Positions 37,901 through 49,714 of a DNA stretch of 64,000 nt are shown here, one piece after another; position 1 is the first letter of the stretch; the number at the start of each line of letters is the position of its first letter. Made by a program: the position numbers and the translations under genes. Under the pieces are notes generated by a model, which saw only the letters and a list, made by a program, of their open reading frames with translations, was not told the origin of the DNA and did no database searches. Location: positions 1-64,000 of the forward strand of contig LUCM01007958.1 in the NCBI GenBank assembly GCA_008360955.1. Direction: 5' to 3'. This DNA comes from Fasciolopsis buskii. Taxonomy: Eukaryota > Platyhelminthes > Trematoda > Plagiorchiida > Fasciolidae.

Positions 37901-39059
37901 ATTATCAAACGTTAGTAATTCTATGGGCTTTTATGATGATTCGCCATATCCATCAGCTCTTACGCTTCCCAGCTGAACGTTGATCAAAATGAAGCCGTTA
38001 AATTAAGGTTTGGAAAAGGGGTAGTAGAGATCGAAGCTTTGTGAACGAACTCAACACTTCGACCCGTTATCATGGGTTGAACTTGAAGACATGCATTCGA
38101 AATAACTCATTTCGCTTTTTCTACTTTTATCAGTATAATTGAGGTTTATACGGCGCGCGCCCCTTCTGCCTTCTACTCCTGAAGATAATGAACCGATTTT
38201 TAAAAGCTATCATAAATGAAAACAAACTAATTCATGGGCAGTATGCCCATTTTGGCTATTCCAGATGATTGAGATTCATAAAAATGTCTGGCTGGCATGC
38301 TAGAGTTATCAAGAATGCATACAATTGTGCATGTATTGCCATTGGTGACAAAGTACTGAATTGAATGCACAATCCAATTTGGGGCGCTATGATGACGGAC
38401 AACCTGAAGCCAAATAAGCGTATTAGTTAGCTTCAGCCCTGATATAATCGGCTTGGTTTAGACGTACAAATCTTTCACAGGCTGTAAATATTCTTTGGGG
38501 GATGGTACTTGTGAGTTGTTTGAATTAGACCCTTAGCAAGCTAACTCCTTTCTGGTTTCCAGTTGACGACCTCTCGCCTTTCCTGTAAATCGGTACAACC
38601 ACGTTTTGATGTCAGTCCTTGGAAATCTGTCCCCTCACCCAGAGTGATCCCAGGAGTTTTGTTAACTCCGAAGTTGCATTCCGTTACTGGCCCTAGAGAC
38701 ACACGGCGGCTGTTTTTCTGACCCACCAGCATTCTGCGCTTTCAGAAGGCCTATCACCATGATGCCCTCTATTTCGGAAAAAAGAACCGGTATATACATT
38801 CAATGCTCCGTTTCCAAGCATAGGCGAAATGTCGTCTGTGGCAGTGGGCTAACTAAACTGCCCCCTAAAGTGGTCTGTTCAACTTTACACCCGCTGCTCT
38901 TGAGAGCGAATCAGTGAATCTTGATACTCTTTAATCACTGCGTTTACGCCTCACTTCCGCGGATAAGTATTCTTAATTTGTCGATAAAGGTAATGACTGC
39001 AGCTAATATCCGCCACCCTTTCTTTTTCCCTACATATCTCTATCGGCTGCATGAGGTGA
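34975..39059. other. Stretch without recognisable genes
   Basis: Frames at 35580-35843 (+), 36328-36591 (+) and 36629-36982 (-) have no recognisable domain and overlap frames on the other strand. No tandem or inverted repeats stood out. Confidence 0.45.
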
Positions 39060-39311
39060 TTTCAGGGACTCTCGGTCAGCAGACGTTTTAGATTTTTGCC
39101 TCTCTCACTATGTAGAATAATTGGCTGAATGGGTCTAAGCGGATTCAACAAGGTAACTAAAATCGAGAATATCCATGGATTTCTAGACACACCTGCGCGG
39201 AAGTCCTGCGCAGAAGAAACAGCCTGAAAAGTGTGCATACAGTCCCATCCAGGTGGACTTTTGATAGACATCCCCTCCTGCACTCTTATTCTTGGCCCAA
39301 CGAATTCCTAC

Positions 39312-39490
39312 TTCATGAAATAATTCACTGCGTAATATCATCGCTCTTCTTACCATCAAGAAACCATGGAAGCACTGTATAGCTGTTTCATCCATGTTAG
39401 GAATCATCAGCAATTCATATCTACCACGCCCGAACTGAGATGAGAACCTGGGACGAACGATTTGGAGTCGAACGCATTTGACATTACGCT
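39312..39490 (-). mobile_element. tRNA-like SINE carrying a hammerhead-like core, copy 2
   Basis: The minus strand from 39475 downward matches 17456-17617 along its length. It has a GCGTTCGACTCCAAATCG anticodon-arm-like part whose seven-base loop would place CCA (tryptophan) as anticodon, then a B-box-like GGTTCTCATCTC at 39437-39448, TTCGGGCGTGG, the hammerhead region and the CTTCCATGGTTTC tail. It splits the RT of the PLE between the EIEKDD block and the VYQKSTW block, so it inserted after the PLE. GAGGTATAGG on one side and GAAGTAGGAA on the other may be remains of a target-site duplication. Confidence 0.78.
39371..39415 (-). ncRNA. Hammerhead ribozyme with intact core bases
   Basis: In this copy the invariant core CTGATGA and GAAAC are both intact, stem II is TCC/GGA, and the cleavage-site position is ATA before CAGTGC. 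Stem I (GAATTG with CAGTGC) has one mismatch, one G-T wobble pair and four standard pairs. The first stem II pair is T-T instead of G-C, and the short stem III is weakened by a G to A change. The core is better preserved than in copy 1, but the stems are worse, so activity is doubtful. Confidence 0.65.
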
Positions 39491-39557
39491 ACTCGGCAGG
39501 TACTCAACGGTTTGCTGAATTTGACCACATGATGTTGCACCTATACCTCACTTATTC
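39486..39557 (+). repeat. 72-bp dispersed repeat, copy 2
   Basis: The partner of 17317-17388 (58 of 72 identical, no gaps). It lies between the SINE's 5' end and the resumed PLE reading frame, so it seems to be part of the DNA inserted into the PLE. Confidence 0.65.
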
Positions 39558-42510
39558 CCATTTTCCAAAATCCAAAAGTATCATCTTTCTCTATTTCCGC
39601 GGTGGAATTTATAGACGGATGATTGTTGTTAAATATGTCCAGCAGTTCTCGAATATTTGTTGTAGAATCACGCATTATAAATGTATCATGCACATAACTG
39701 GTATTCTGTATTGAACTACGTTTACGTTTGGCCAGAAGTACACCAGCTGGAAGGAGTCCAATCGGTTGTCCCACCCATACTCCATCTTTTTCTTTGGTAC
39801 TTCCTTTCGTAAATAAGCTACACACCCAATGTACATCGGTGAATCACATCTTTAATCTTTACCACTGGGATTTCATTTTTGATGTCGTTATTAATCAAAT
39901 AGTTTGAAATAAAATCCACGGTTTCCATAAAATAAACGCTTGCGAAAAGGGATTCCACATCTAGCGAAATCATTGCTCTCCCAGATAGATCATGAACTTT
40001 TATCGCCTCAACGAGGGAGGACGAATTTCTCACATCGCACTTGCTAGCAGCCTGTACAAAGGTTCAAGAATCTCGGTAATCCATTTAGCTTTAGTGTGAT
40101 AAGCCGATCTGCCTTTTTCCGTTGTTGGCACATTAGACTTATGCACTTTGGACAGTCCGTGGCTTCTCAAGTGTTGAGTTCAGTAAAGGAGAAGTCCTTC
40201 ATAGAGCGTCTTGGAGATAAAGTCATCTGACCTAGAGTTTCAAAATTTCGGTTATCTTCTCAGCTTCTTGTTTGGTTTTCAAGTGAATTTACTATCGTTA
40301 GCCAGAATAGCCGTCATTTTCTCACCGTAACCATTTCTATTAAGTAAAAGCCAAGCTGAACCTTTATCCAGTTTTGATAACATTAAATTTGGTTGATCCA
40401 ATATTACGCGGGTCGTCTCACAAGGCAATCTAGTCAGAACCACATCCACTAGCAATCTAATTGCACGATAATTTGGACAAGGATAGACAGGCGAAACTTT
40501 TAGATTATCACATGACTCAAATGAAACCGATAAAAGGTCATTTAGATCAGTTAACTATTTAATAGTGTTCCCATCTCCGCCTGGTGATAGCATGTCTATG
40601 ATACCTAAAACTTAAGAACCAGGGGCAAAGCTTCCAATGCCAGAGTGTCGAGGAGGAATAGTTATGGGCGTTCTTCATTAGGTCCCCGGTAGTCTGAAGG
40701 GTAGTGGATTAGATTCGAAGCTTTTGAAACTCCACTTTCGTTTCCTCTCCCAAGCTCTTCTGCAGACGGAAACCAGATAACCCCCAGGAGCCTTCCTATG
40801 TTCCATTCGGAAATTGCCAATTTCCGCTTTACATGTTTCAACCATAAGACTCATCTACAAATTGAATGTGACAACATCTAGTAGCTTAAACACATGAAGC
40901 ATGAGACCGAGTACTCAGGATTCTGATTACCATCTAGACTCAGCTGGTGCAGGACAAGTGGTTTTCGTTTAACCGGAGATTACCTGCAAACATGCGAGCA
41001 CGGCTCAAGGCGCGACCTAAGTCCACAGATGCAGACCAAAACGGTTTACGATGTTAACTTTGTTCAAGCAACCGGTAGCTGATAGCGATGTGCTCATTTT
41101 GTGAGGGCAAAAATGGTGCCAGGTGTGCTAATGTCGTTTTTCTATGACAAAGTTGGTGTTCTTCAGGAAGTCTGTGGTCGGACAAACTTGAGTAAGCAGA
41201 TCACCGTGGTTGGTAAGGTCGACGGGACCGAAAATGGGTTTGGAATATGTCGTCTCTACTAAGTAGCCAAGGTAGAACCTAAAGTCATGAAATAGGACCA
41301 CTATGTCCGTGCAGCACATGATTCGGAATGATGGAGATAAGTTCCGTTTGAACCCGCCTTAGGCCTCAGGAAAGCTGCGGTCGGTGAGCCCATAAGCAGA
41401 TATGTCGAACGAATTATAACGCTTCAGTCGACTGATAGTGGAACGTACAGAATCATCCAACCAAACGGCACATCACTGATTGTTGACTGGAATCCAATCT
41501 AACATTGGACAATCGGCTGGCAAGCTAGGAATGGTTCTGATACCAATTTGATCGCAAGCAGTCAAAACAGGATCGTCTGACGCCGCAAATGAAGGATCCA
41601 CGACTGACTGTTGTTAGCTTTCGGTGGTATTCAAAAGTCTTGGTTTTAATTCATAAGAAGAATAGAGCAAAGAGAAAATTTCCTCATTGCGAGATGTTTT
41701 ATAGCAGTGTAAAATTATCCACATAGCCTTTTTATGTCATCATTTCTTGTAATAGCCTATTTTAGTCTAAATTTTTAGTCTCATGAAGATAACACATAAA
41801 CTCAAGTTCTTTAAATGAGATCAAATTTGGAACATTTTTGCGGCCACATTGCTGGCTGGGTTATTTTCTACGAAATATCCACCAAGTGATTTTTGTTTTC
41901 TAAACTTTTCAAGCAAAACAAATCGATACTGGATATCATTACGCAGCATTTGCAAAACTTTATATAGAATGAACTGACCAGAGAGCTAAATACCATTTCC
42001 TTACCTCTCGGATATTTTGTGCTTTCATTTTTAATTATCCTGTTAATCCTAAGTAATTACTTTTCTGAGGTCACCTTCTCGGTGAATCGTTTTCAAAAAT
42101 TCCCTTAATTTTTTGCAATTGACAAATATTCGGTGAAAGCCTATCTTTGGAAAGACCTTTCTCACACGTCAGATATCAGTTGGTTCAAACGGTAACAATT
42201 TTGATGTATTGTAAGTGAACCCCACCTGGGTATTTCCTTGTTTGTTTAAAAATGACCGCCGCCGATGGAGTCCGTGAGTGAGCTCTTGCGCTTATTGGTC
42301 ACTTTTATCCAAAATAACAATTCTATTGATTAATTTTCTCCATAGTATGCTAGTTTTAGTTACCATATGCAGATGCGAATTCATCACTCTTGCTTCGAAA
42401 ATCCAAGGGTGGACATCTGTAAATCAACAGATTCGTGAATCACTTTTGTTCAACAAAGCAGTGCTCACGTGTATTTTGTTGTTAGCTATCGTACTAGAAG
42501 ATCGTTCATC

Positions 42511-42564
42511 TTATATATATATATGTATGTATATATATATATATAATATATATATATATATATA
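42511..42564. repeat. (TA)n microsatellite
   Basis: About 54 bp of TA repeats interrupted by TATGTATGTATA and by one extra A. Simple sequence, likely length-variable between individuals. Confidence 0.95.
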
Positions 42565-43855
42565 GCCAGTTGCGGTGAAATCATGCGTATTTTAATCGCT
42601 TTCATGCAAAATGGGTTTAAGGTGCGTCCTGTTCGGACGATTTTCTTCAGCATCTGTAGAGGTTTGGTGCCATTCGATCGTAGTTTCCACGTGCTATGAA
42701 TTCCCCTGATTCGATGCCCAATTCAGCGATGTGCTTCAAAAAAGATTACCGAGCAACTCAGTCAACAAATCAGAAAAATATGCTTGACGCTGAAACTTCC
42801 CGAACACCTGCTGTTTGGGGAATCGTTAGGATGTAAAAATGTTTTAGCACTAAATTACTGTTTATATGCTTAACTTGAAGGGTTGAACCACCGGTCGTTG
42901 TTGTAAGCGATGATTTGCTAAACACAAGGGTTAAAATAACCCATGTACTGCTGGTTTAATAAGTTTGATTGCGCCTAGCGATGATGTCCTTGTCATTACT
43001 CTTATCTGAATGTATTGCCGTTTGACTTGGATAGTATGGAGGTTCTCGTTTTTCAGCTGAACACGTTTCTCAGTCTCAGTGGGTTCTCCGGTCATAACAT
43101 TTTCCAAGCAAAAATGATGTTGCATGAAGTTTACTCTATAAGCTTTTGTAAAAGTTCGCACTTTTTGAATTCTTTGGTTACTGAGTTACTTAGTTGTGTA
43201 TAGATAAGGAAGCCATATTTTTCCGTTGTTTATAGGCAGTAAGATAAAAGGTGCAAACAGTTACAACACCGTTACTTAATAAAGGATGTAAAGAGATAGA
43301 AGCCAGATATTAAAGAGCTTCGTTATCAAACCGATCCGTCAACACAAAAATTATGGACTCTTTTCTTCATGCAGCTTGCACTTACCACAACTCGGTTTTC
43401 TTTATTTAATCCACTCATTACTCGTAAAAGATCAGAGATAAATATAAGACAATTTTGTGCGGAATTCGGCTTTGTTAGCTATGTTTGACTAGTTTTTAGT
43501 GAAATGGGCATACATGAACTTTCGCCAGCCTCCCAAAACTGTCGCTAAAACTTTTCCGGTAAACAAAATTTTTTCCCTTTGCAAGCTTATCACGTTGTTT
43601 CCTGCTTATTTTTGATTAGGTGCTTTTCTCCGATAATCCGTTCTTCGCCTAATGCCTTTTCTTGTAATGACGGAGACTTCCGAGGAATTCTCAACTTCCG
43701 TAGCTAGTATGTACACGTATCTTCAATATAGGCATAGAAACGTGGTCAGCTAGATGTTTCAGCAGTTCCTAAGATCTGGATAAATTCGGACACTGTCCAG
43801 CATTGAACCGTCTCCGTTAATCTTGATAAGTATATATCTGTAATGATGCATCAAT

Positions 43856-43874
43856 CTCCTAGTTTAACTAGGAG
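43856..43874. repeat. Short perfect palindrome
   Basis: CTCCTAGTT and AACTAGGAG are exact complements separated by one base. It is too short to assign a role; possibly a chance palindrome. Confidence 0.6.
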
Positions 43875-45730
43875 TATTCTGTTCCCGGTTTTTCAATAAG
43901 AACGTAACATTCCGGTCTGAATTTCCTGTTCACTGAAGAGAAAAATCCTATGAGGCAGTTAAATTAGTTTGGAATATTCTGAGTGCAATCAGTTTCCTAA
44001 TCTAGAGTTTTACCTCTATACTCCTGAGTAACTCGGAAATTTAAGGCAGTTCAGAAAGCAGAAACCGGTCTCATTCATCAAATTTCAACGAAACAAATAT
44101 ACCAAATACTCTTTCGCGACTAGGTTACTTTCCGGGGTACATGGTCGGCGTCAAAGAGGTAGTAAATGTCGGGTACATCATCCGAGGCTTTATGGACCCC
44201 AGTTTGTAGGATAGGTTCCTCTGAGAGTTCGTACAGCAAGCGGTTATGCGTTCGCATTTTTGAAGTGCCTTCCCAGTGATTTAATCTTTATTAAGCAGAC
44301 TATTTATTGTACTTGGAAGCAGTTTTCTGAATGCCTCGCCGGGAAAAGTAAAGCAAAACCAGTAAAAATCTGAGTGGGAAAAATACCTCATCCCACAAAA
44401 AAGCGACAAGGAGCTGTACTGTTGCGGCCTGTACCCAGGTCGATTGGGAAAAGGTTTCACCATTGAATCATGATTTTCAACTGAGTCATAATTTCATCAG
44501 TGCAATGTCTCCAATTAAATTTTTAGGTTGTACTTTTTCTTCTAAATGTGGTAAACAGTAGAATCAGCATTGGAAATAAGTCCTTACCTAAGTGCAACAA
44601 GCTAGGAATTGCTCGGCTAAATTTTTATCGTCATGTCCAAAGAAATTGTAATAGGCCAACACAATGTGGAGATCAGTAGTGTTAACGGGTATTTCAAAAA
44701 TGCATTTGGTCAAAATTACATTGGACAAACCGAGCGTGAGAAACTCGATGCTGAATTGCAGTTGGCTGCGGGAAAGGGTTTGGTCGCGCATGTACTCGGA
44801 ATGCTAGACAGCGTGGTTCATTAATTTGCAAAGCGCAAGGACACTTGAAAGAGATGACCTAGAGATAAATCTGCCTTTCCCAAACGAACAATAAAACAAA
44901 ACAAAACAGGCAAAAACAGGTGAGTGGACTTCGGAATGGAGGATGAAGAACTCCTTCATTCTGAAAGTTTGCCATGAGCCAAAATAAAATATGATAGGCT
45001 TGGCAATTATTTGGTACCGCTAGTTTGTGGTACCATCTTGTCAATGTTCCTAAGTAGACGTCAGTAAATGTAACAACTGTAATTCTCAGCCCACGATTAT
45101 TCGCAAGGGATGCGTACTGAATACATACCATTCAGATATAAAGGACATGTGATTAGTTTGATTTAACTTGGCATCTACTCGGGAGCTTAATTTAAAACTG
45201 CCAGTGATGAAATGCACGAAGTACTATACTGAAAATATACTTGTTCTTGATACAGTCATAGAAAGCAAGTTTCGCATGAGCAACTCAGTAGGTCTTAATT
45301 CTTTTCCTACTTCAGATTGATGAATTTCCGCATAATTCCGCAGGAAATTGTTCGCGTGTTTGCTTTATGAAAGAAAGCACTATATAAAATATTCTTGGAC
45401 AGATCTTGTCAATAAGAAGTGAATTTTGACAGGCACGAAAACTTCAGGAATCCAACTGTCTAATTTACAAACTGTGTAACCTAATAGTCTGTTCGTAAGT
45501 GAAGCCCTTCGAGAATTCGTATTAGTCCTTTTCAAAAGCCTCACTATCTCCCGCACCTGCGTGGTAATAAATATGCCCAAGATTCAGTAAGAATTGGTTT
45601 ACTCACTTCATATTTGATCTGTCATTACTCTAAAATTTCATCTGATGTCTGGCGAAAACTAACAACTAATGTAGATATGGATGGTGACGTCTGTCAACAT
45701 AATGTCTGACAAACGCCATACAGTAGTGCA

Positions 45731-46030
45731 TTGGGCCGAAAACCGTGTCAACACGAAGACAAAATGCCAAAATGTTTTCTACCTGTTCGCATATGGCACT
45801 TCAATTCACCTGACTGCTCTCATCAAACAAAATGCAGGCGGTCAAAGAAAACCAGTGAAAATGTGTTTGATTATATTATTGGTTTGGGTTTCATGGATGG
45901 ACGATCGTGTATCCTGGTGCTTGTTGCGGTCGAAGAGAGGTTCGATTTTGTGTTCCTTTTCACCGATCACAACCTAAGGCGGTCGATACCCGACTTAGGT
46001 GTGCAACATGAACGAACTTTATACGTTTGA
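45731..46030 (+). other. Unassigned 99-codon open frame
   Basis: The frame is rich in Cys, His and basic residues at its start (CQHEDK, CSHQTKCRRSKK) and then has FDYIIGLGFMDGRS and ERFDFVFLF. Open segments continue with frame changes to about 46300. The pattern looks like a decayed transposon ORF rather than a chance frame, but no family could be named. Confidence 0.25.
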
Positions 46031-47034
46031 TTCGTCGTAACTGATGCTCGTCCTATGAAAAACGCACTTGGCTATGCTGAGTAAATTGACAATCCAAGCA
46101 GTAGTATCAGATGGGCATTGTTTGAAAAATGTTATGCAAGCTTTCAAGGGCCAACTGATGAAAATGGGTTTATTTTGGGTTTTTTCTTACAAATCGGTGG
46201 TTACTCGGGCACATCATGAAGAAAGAAATGTTTGCCGGAAATCAATTGGTCTTGATTTCCACCATCATGTCTGTGATTTAATTCTTCCAGATTGAAGCCG
46301 CGCAGTCTTGCAGGTATGGTTTTAAGTACAGCCGGCTGTGAAGGTTATATCGAGGTGCATTGGATGTGTATAGCCATCGGAAATAATGCTGACACTAAGA
46401 GGGTTTCGAAAGTGGTAGTTATTGAAATATTCGGATAGCCTCACGCATTTTTTCCGGTTAAGCATGGATGAGAAATAATGGAACAATATTTCACTGCTCA
46501 CTGTTTCGGTGAAGTTTTAAACATGCAAAATTCTAAAGTCAATATTGTTACTTAACAATAATTTCTTCCATAGTTTCTTATTTATCTGTCATAATTATAA
46601 ACTTACTTCAACCTGAAATTGATTTCATTTACCCCGACATATGTAGTTTCAACAAAAAGCTCAGCAAAAGACTTTCAAATAGTTCGCAATTATACCCAAA
46701 ATGCACAGTTGGGTAGTCAACGCGGCGAATAGAATGGTTTGTGAACAGAAGGAAGTTAGATGTGTCAAACATATCATGTCAGAGTTACTCGTCAAAGTTT
46801 ATAACAACACGAACTTTTGATTGTTGCACCCTCTGAAAATGCTAACTGCTTGTCGAATAAGCTCCGGGGAGTGTATATGACTTTGAAATACGTTTAAGTT
46901 CATCCTCGTCCGAGCGACAGAAGGTAGGGTGGCTACTATCTAGTAAGTGTGATTTTCAAATCAGGCTTCGTCATTTTTATTGTTTCGAATAAAGATAAAT
47001 GTGAATGTCAATTGCTTACTTTTGTTTGATGGCG

Positions 47035-47193
47035 TGACCGTCGGTGGTCAAATGGATAAGGTCGGGGCGTTCGGACGTGAAGGTCACTGATCCGGACCGT
47101 CCCACCGTTGGTAAACTTCCCCAATTGGCAGCCCTCTATTGGCCGTGGCCCCCTTCCTGGAGCATGATGTATATGGTTATTTCACTAATAAAG
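47035..47193 (+). mobile_element. tRNA-derived SINE with AATAAAG tail
   Basis: The head, TGACCGTCGGTGGTCAAATG and the next bases to 47060, resembles a tRNA 5' half with an A box; it matches 61802-61827 at 23 of 26 positions. A degenerate B-box region GGTCACTGATCCGGACC follows. The tail at 47145-47193 matches 22473-22521. Head, middle and tail together give a unit of about 160 bp, a normal SINE length. Confidence 0.65.
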
Positions 47194-49168
47194 GAAGTAA
47201 AATATAAAAAAAAGATAAAGACATTCAAATTTGGTTTGAAGGTGCATCTAATCTCAGTTTTCTCCTCATAATTCGATGAAATGGTCGTTTATAAAAAAAC
47301 AGTTAACTCAGATGATGATTCAAGTTACCCGAAGCACGGCATTGCACCACTTCACTTGATTTCGACTATAGCAATGATGCAATATTCGTAACCAGCTGGA
47401 GTTTATATAAGTTGTCTTATAATTTGTTAATTCGTGGTCTACAGTGTCGCTGTTTTAGGCTAGATAAGCTGATAAAATGGTAACTTAGGTGGGATAAAAA
47501 TTTCGAAAATGTAGGCTGGTAACTTCCGAACAATTGAGGTAGTCTTTGAAGTAATGGAACTGTTGGAAATCGGATTCCAATCTAAACGTGTAAGAAAATA
47601 GATTGCGTGAAACCGTCGAATGCTTTTCCACTTGCAGGTATTAAGCAAATAAATTTTGCACGCCCGCAGTCTGATGTAATAGATACATTGTAGTGTTTGC
47701 CTTTCATTCCCACAAGGGATCAGTTAATGTAATTTCAAACCACTCTCATTGGTATGGTGCTAAACGTAAGCTAGCCTAGGTTATTTTCCTAATCCATTAG
47801 ATTTCTTCCAATTATGATTAATTTCAAAATTCATTACTCACGCAAGCTGTCAGTGTTTGTCCATCAACAACACGTTGTTGAGTTATATGAAAATTTTTTA
47901 GGATGCATATGGCAAATGGAAGTATACGGCTGTCGTCATCAGTTTGAACAATTGTTGAGAAATTGTTGAGAAATGTGATTTGGAAGAAAGGCAAATTTTG
48001 TTTCGGAAATTTACTTGGCCTGCAATTGCAGAAGTCGAGGATCGAGTTAGTCGTTTGCCTTTTTAGTCAATTGTCAGACTGCCTAGCTGTCTGTAACGTC
48101 TCTTTTTCAACGGCCATATAGAATCCGAATGTGATTCACTAATCCAAATATAGGTGTCACGTTTCCAATTTTCCATTAGCAGTTCGTACAAGTCACACTG
48201 ATTCAATAGCTATGAATGCCTTGTAAATTCGAAATCGCACCTTTACTACTCTTACGAGCATTTGAAATTGAAGTTGAATTTGACTCTGTGAGCACCGCTT
48301 TTACTGGTCTCTCCCCGTCTTCTCTCGCAATCGGTCTTCAGCCTCCAGACTATCTATATCAAGCTTCTTTCTTCTCCTTGTGCAGCGTTTATACTGAGGT
48401 TGCCGAACCTATGGGCTTCTCCAAAAATCCCATCCTATTTGGTTGAAACTTTGGTTTCCCTCGTTCATCTATTTTTTCGTCTCTCTACTTCTTCGCCAAC
48501 AACAGCGATTTCTTTAATTGTAATTAATGCACCGGCAATTCGGACATTGCCTAACCACGAAAATGGGTAACTTTTGTAGCCATCATGCACTATAAGTATA
48601 GGGTTTAATAATTTCATCCTGCTTTCCGTTTACTACACAATTCAAGTTAAAAAAAACATCATAACGTCGATTCTACTTTCCGATGATTTTGTTTCTTTTA
48701 AAACACTTTGCTCTCGGTGCCCTTAGAGTGAATAGCGTTTGTTTGTACACTGAGGCAACTGCGTCAATATCTTCATATATAAGGAAATTGTCAGTTACAA
48801 TCGCTTCAGATGGAACCAATAAAAACCGGGTTCACCATCTACTCAGTGGCTAGTTTGGTCCACGGTGTATTAAGGATCTATCGACGAATCTACGTGCTAC
48901 ATTTTATGGTCACTGTAAAAACTATTAAATAAAAACAAAACATTACAGGGAATGAAAGTGACTTTCTGATGTTTTTGGTTACTTTCAGCTGCCGTAGGTA
49001 ATATTAACTAATTTTATAGAACTAACCAAAATGGCTTCCCAAACAAAAATGACGCGGTACGTTTTCGGGGAAATGACCCAGGATTAGATTGGCAACATCA
49101 TTTTTGCGAGAGACACACATTCCTACGTGGTAGCTAATATATTACTATGCTGTCTGCATTTACTTTAG
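47194..49168. other. Stretch left of the first visible MAGUK exon
   Basis: No exon for the missing N-terminus of the MAGUK could be found here. The stretch is probably an intron of that gene. The sequence just left of 49169 ends in a weak pyrimidine tract and TTTACTTTAG. A tandem ATTGTTGAGAA pair lies near 47950-47972. Confidence 0.5.
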
Positions 49169-49714
49169 ATATTTGACATCCTGTCGTTGTCTTACGAACC
49201 TCCTGTGAAAGAAGATGAGGATCTCGTTGGCATTTTGAAAGAGACTGTCGAGGCACTGTACGCGGGTCCTCTGTCCGTTGATCAAAATGACATTGAAGCC
49301 AATGAACTTATTCAATTGCTTCGAAGTACTCATTTGGGTTCTTTTGCTGAAGCCTACACGGAAATTGCCACTAAAAACTTCCACATGCCAGATCTACCCA
49401 GTGTGGGGCTTTATGCAGCATCCGGTCTGGGTACTTACGGTACGTTAGGAAGTCTGGCTGCAAGCCGGGGACGGATTACACCGTCCGTTGGATTGAGCAA
49501 CGGGGATCTACTAAACAGTGCGCCGGAACCAAGTTTACTGAATGCCTACAGCGCATCTCGGCCAAAGTTGCCTTTACTTGGTAGTACGCCGGGATACATA
49601 GACCTGCGAAAAACAGAAGCAACGTTAACTGGTGGCGGGGTAGGACCGGCTCTTCCACCTGTTGAAGGAACCATGAAAATAATCAGTTTTGAAAAGAATC
49701 TTGGCGAAGATTTG
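49169..49714 (+). CDS. MPP2/MPP6: MPP2/MPP6-like MAGUK, internal exon 1 seen: L27 domain, linker, start of PDZ
   Basis: 182 codons between acceptor TTTACTTTAG and donor TTG|GTGAGT. Residues from about 15 to 70 (EDEDLVGILKETVEAL, then ELIQLLRSTHLGSFAEAYTE) match the second L27 domain of MPP2/MPP6, which pairs with L27 of other scaffolds. A linker of roughly 90 residues rich in Ser, Gly, Leu and Pro follows, and the exon ends with MKIISFEKNLGEDL, the first strand of the PDZ. An in-frame stop at 49166-49168 lies within the acceptor, and the first in-frame ATG lies after the L27 domain. Earlier exons must therefore exist. The linker is longer than in vertebrate relatives. The protein is expected at the cell cortex. 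Confidence 0.88.

Larger units (their letters stand above)
39060..40900 (-). mobile_element. Penelope-like element (PLE) reverse transcriptase, interrupted and decayed
   Basis: On the minus strand, blocks occur in PLE order. KLDKGSAWLLLNRNGYGEKM at about 40300-40380 is the DKG block. RAMISLDVESLFASV and ETVDFISNYLI are at about 39880-39975. GVWVGQPIGLLPAGVLLAK with SYVHDTFIMRDS is at about 39680-39800. FNNNHPSINSTAEIEKDD is at about 39580-39640. VYQKSTWMGLYAHF is at 39225-39269, and a later PIILHSERGKNLKRLL segment ends near 39080. PLE RTs are related to telomerase. The catalytic YxDD reads YVHD here, and stops and frameshifts are frequent, so it is dead. A hammerhead SINE is inserted at about 39310-39550. 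Confidence 0.82.
40901..47034. other. Stretch without recognisable genes
   Basis: Up to about 41400 could be the poorly conserved 5' part of the PLE. Beyond that there are only short frames, a (TA)n tract, a palindrome and an unassigned ORF, all listed separately. The frame at 44633-44824 (+) and its antisense were inspected and not recognised. Confidence 0.4.

Noticed and set aside
44588..44824. Overlapping + and - frames around 44.7 kb, considered as a Penelope or LINE fragment
   Set aside because: No RT or endonuclease block could be aligned in either strand.
49031..49057. ATG at 49031 with MASQTKMTR followed by GTACGT, as a candidate first exon of the MAGUK
   Set aside because: The donor would leave a phase-2 remainder, while the next exon must be entered in phase 0. 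The upstream sequence also has no L27-like residues.
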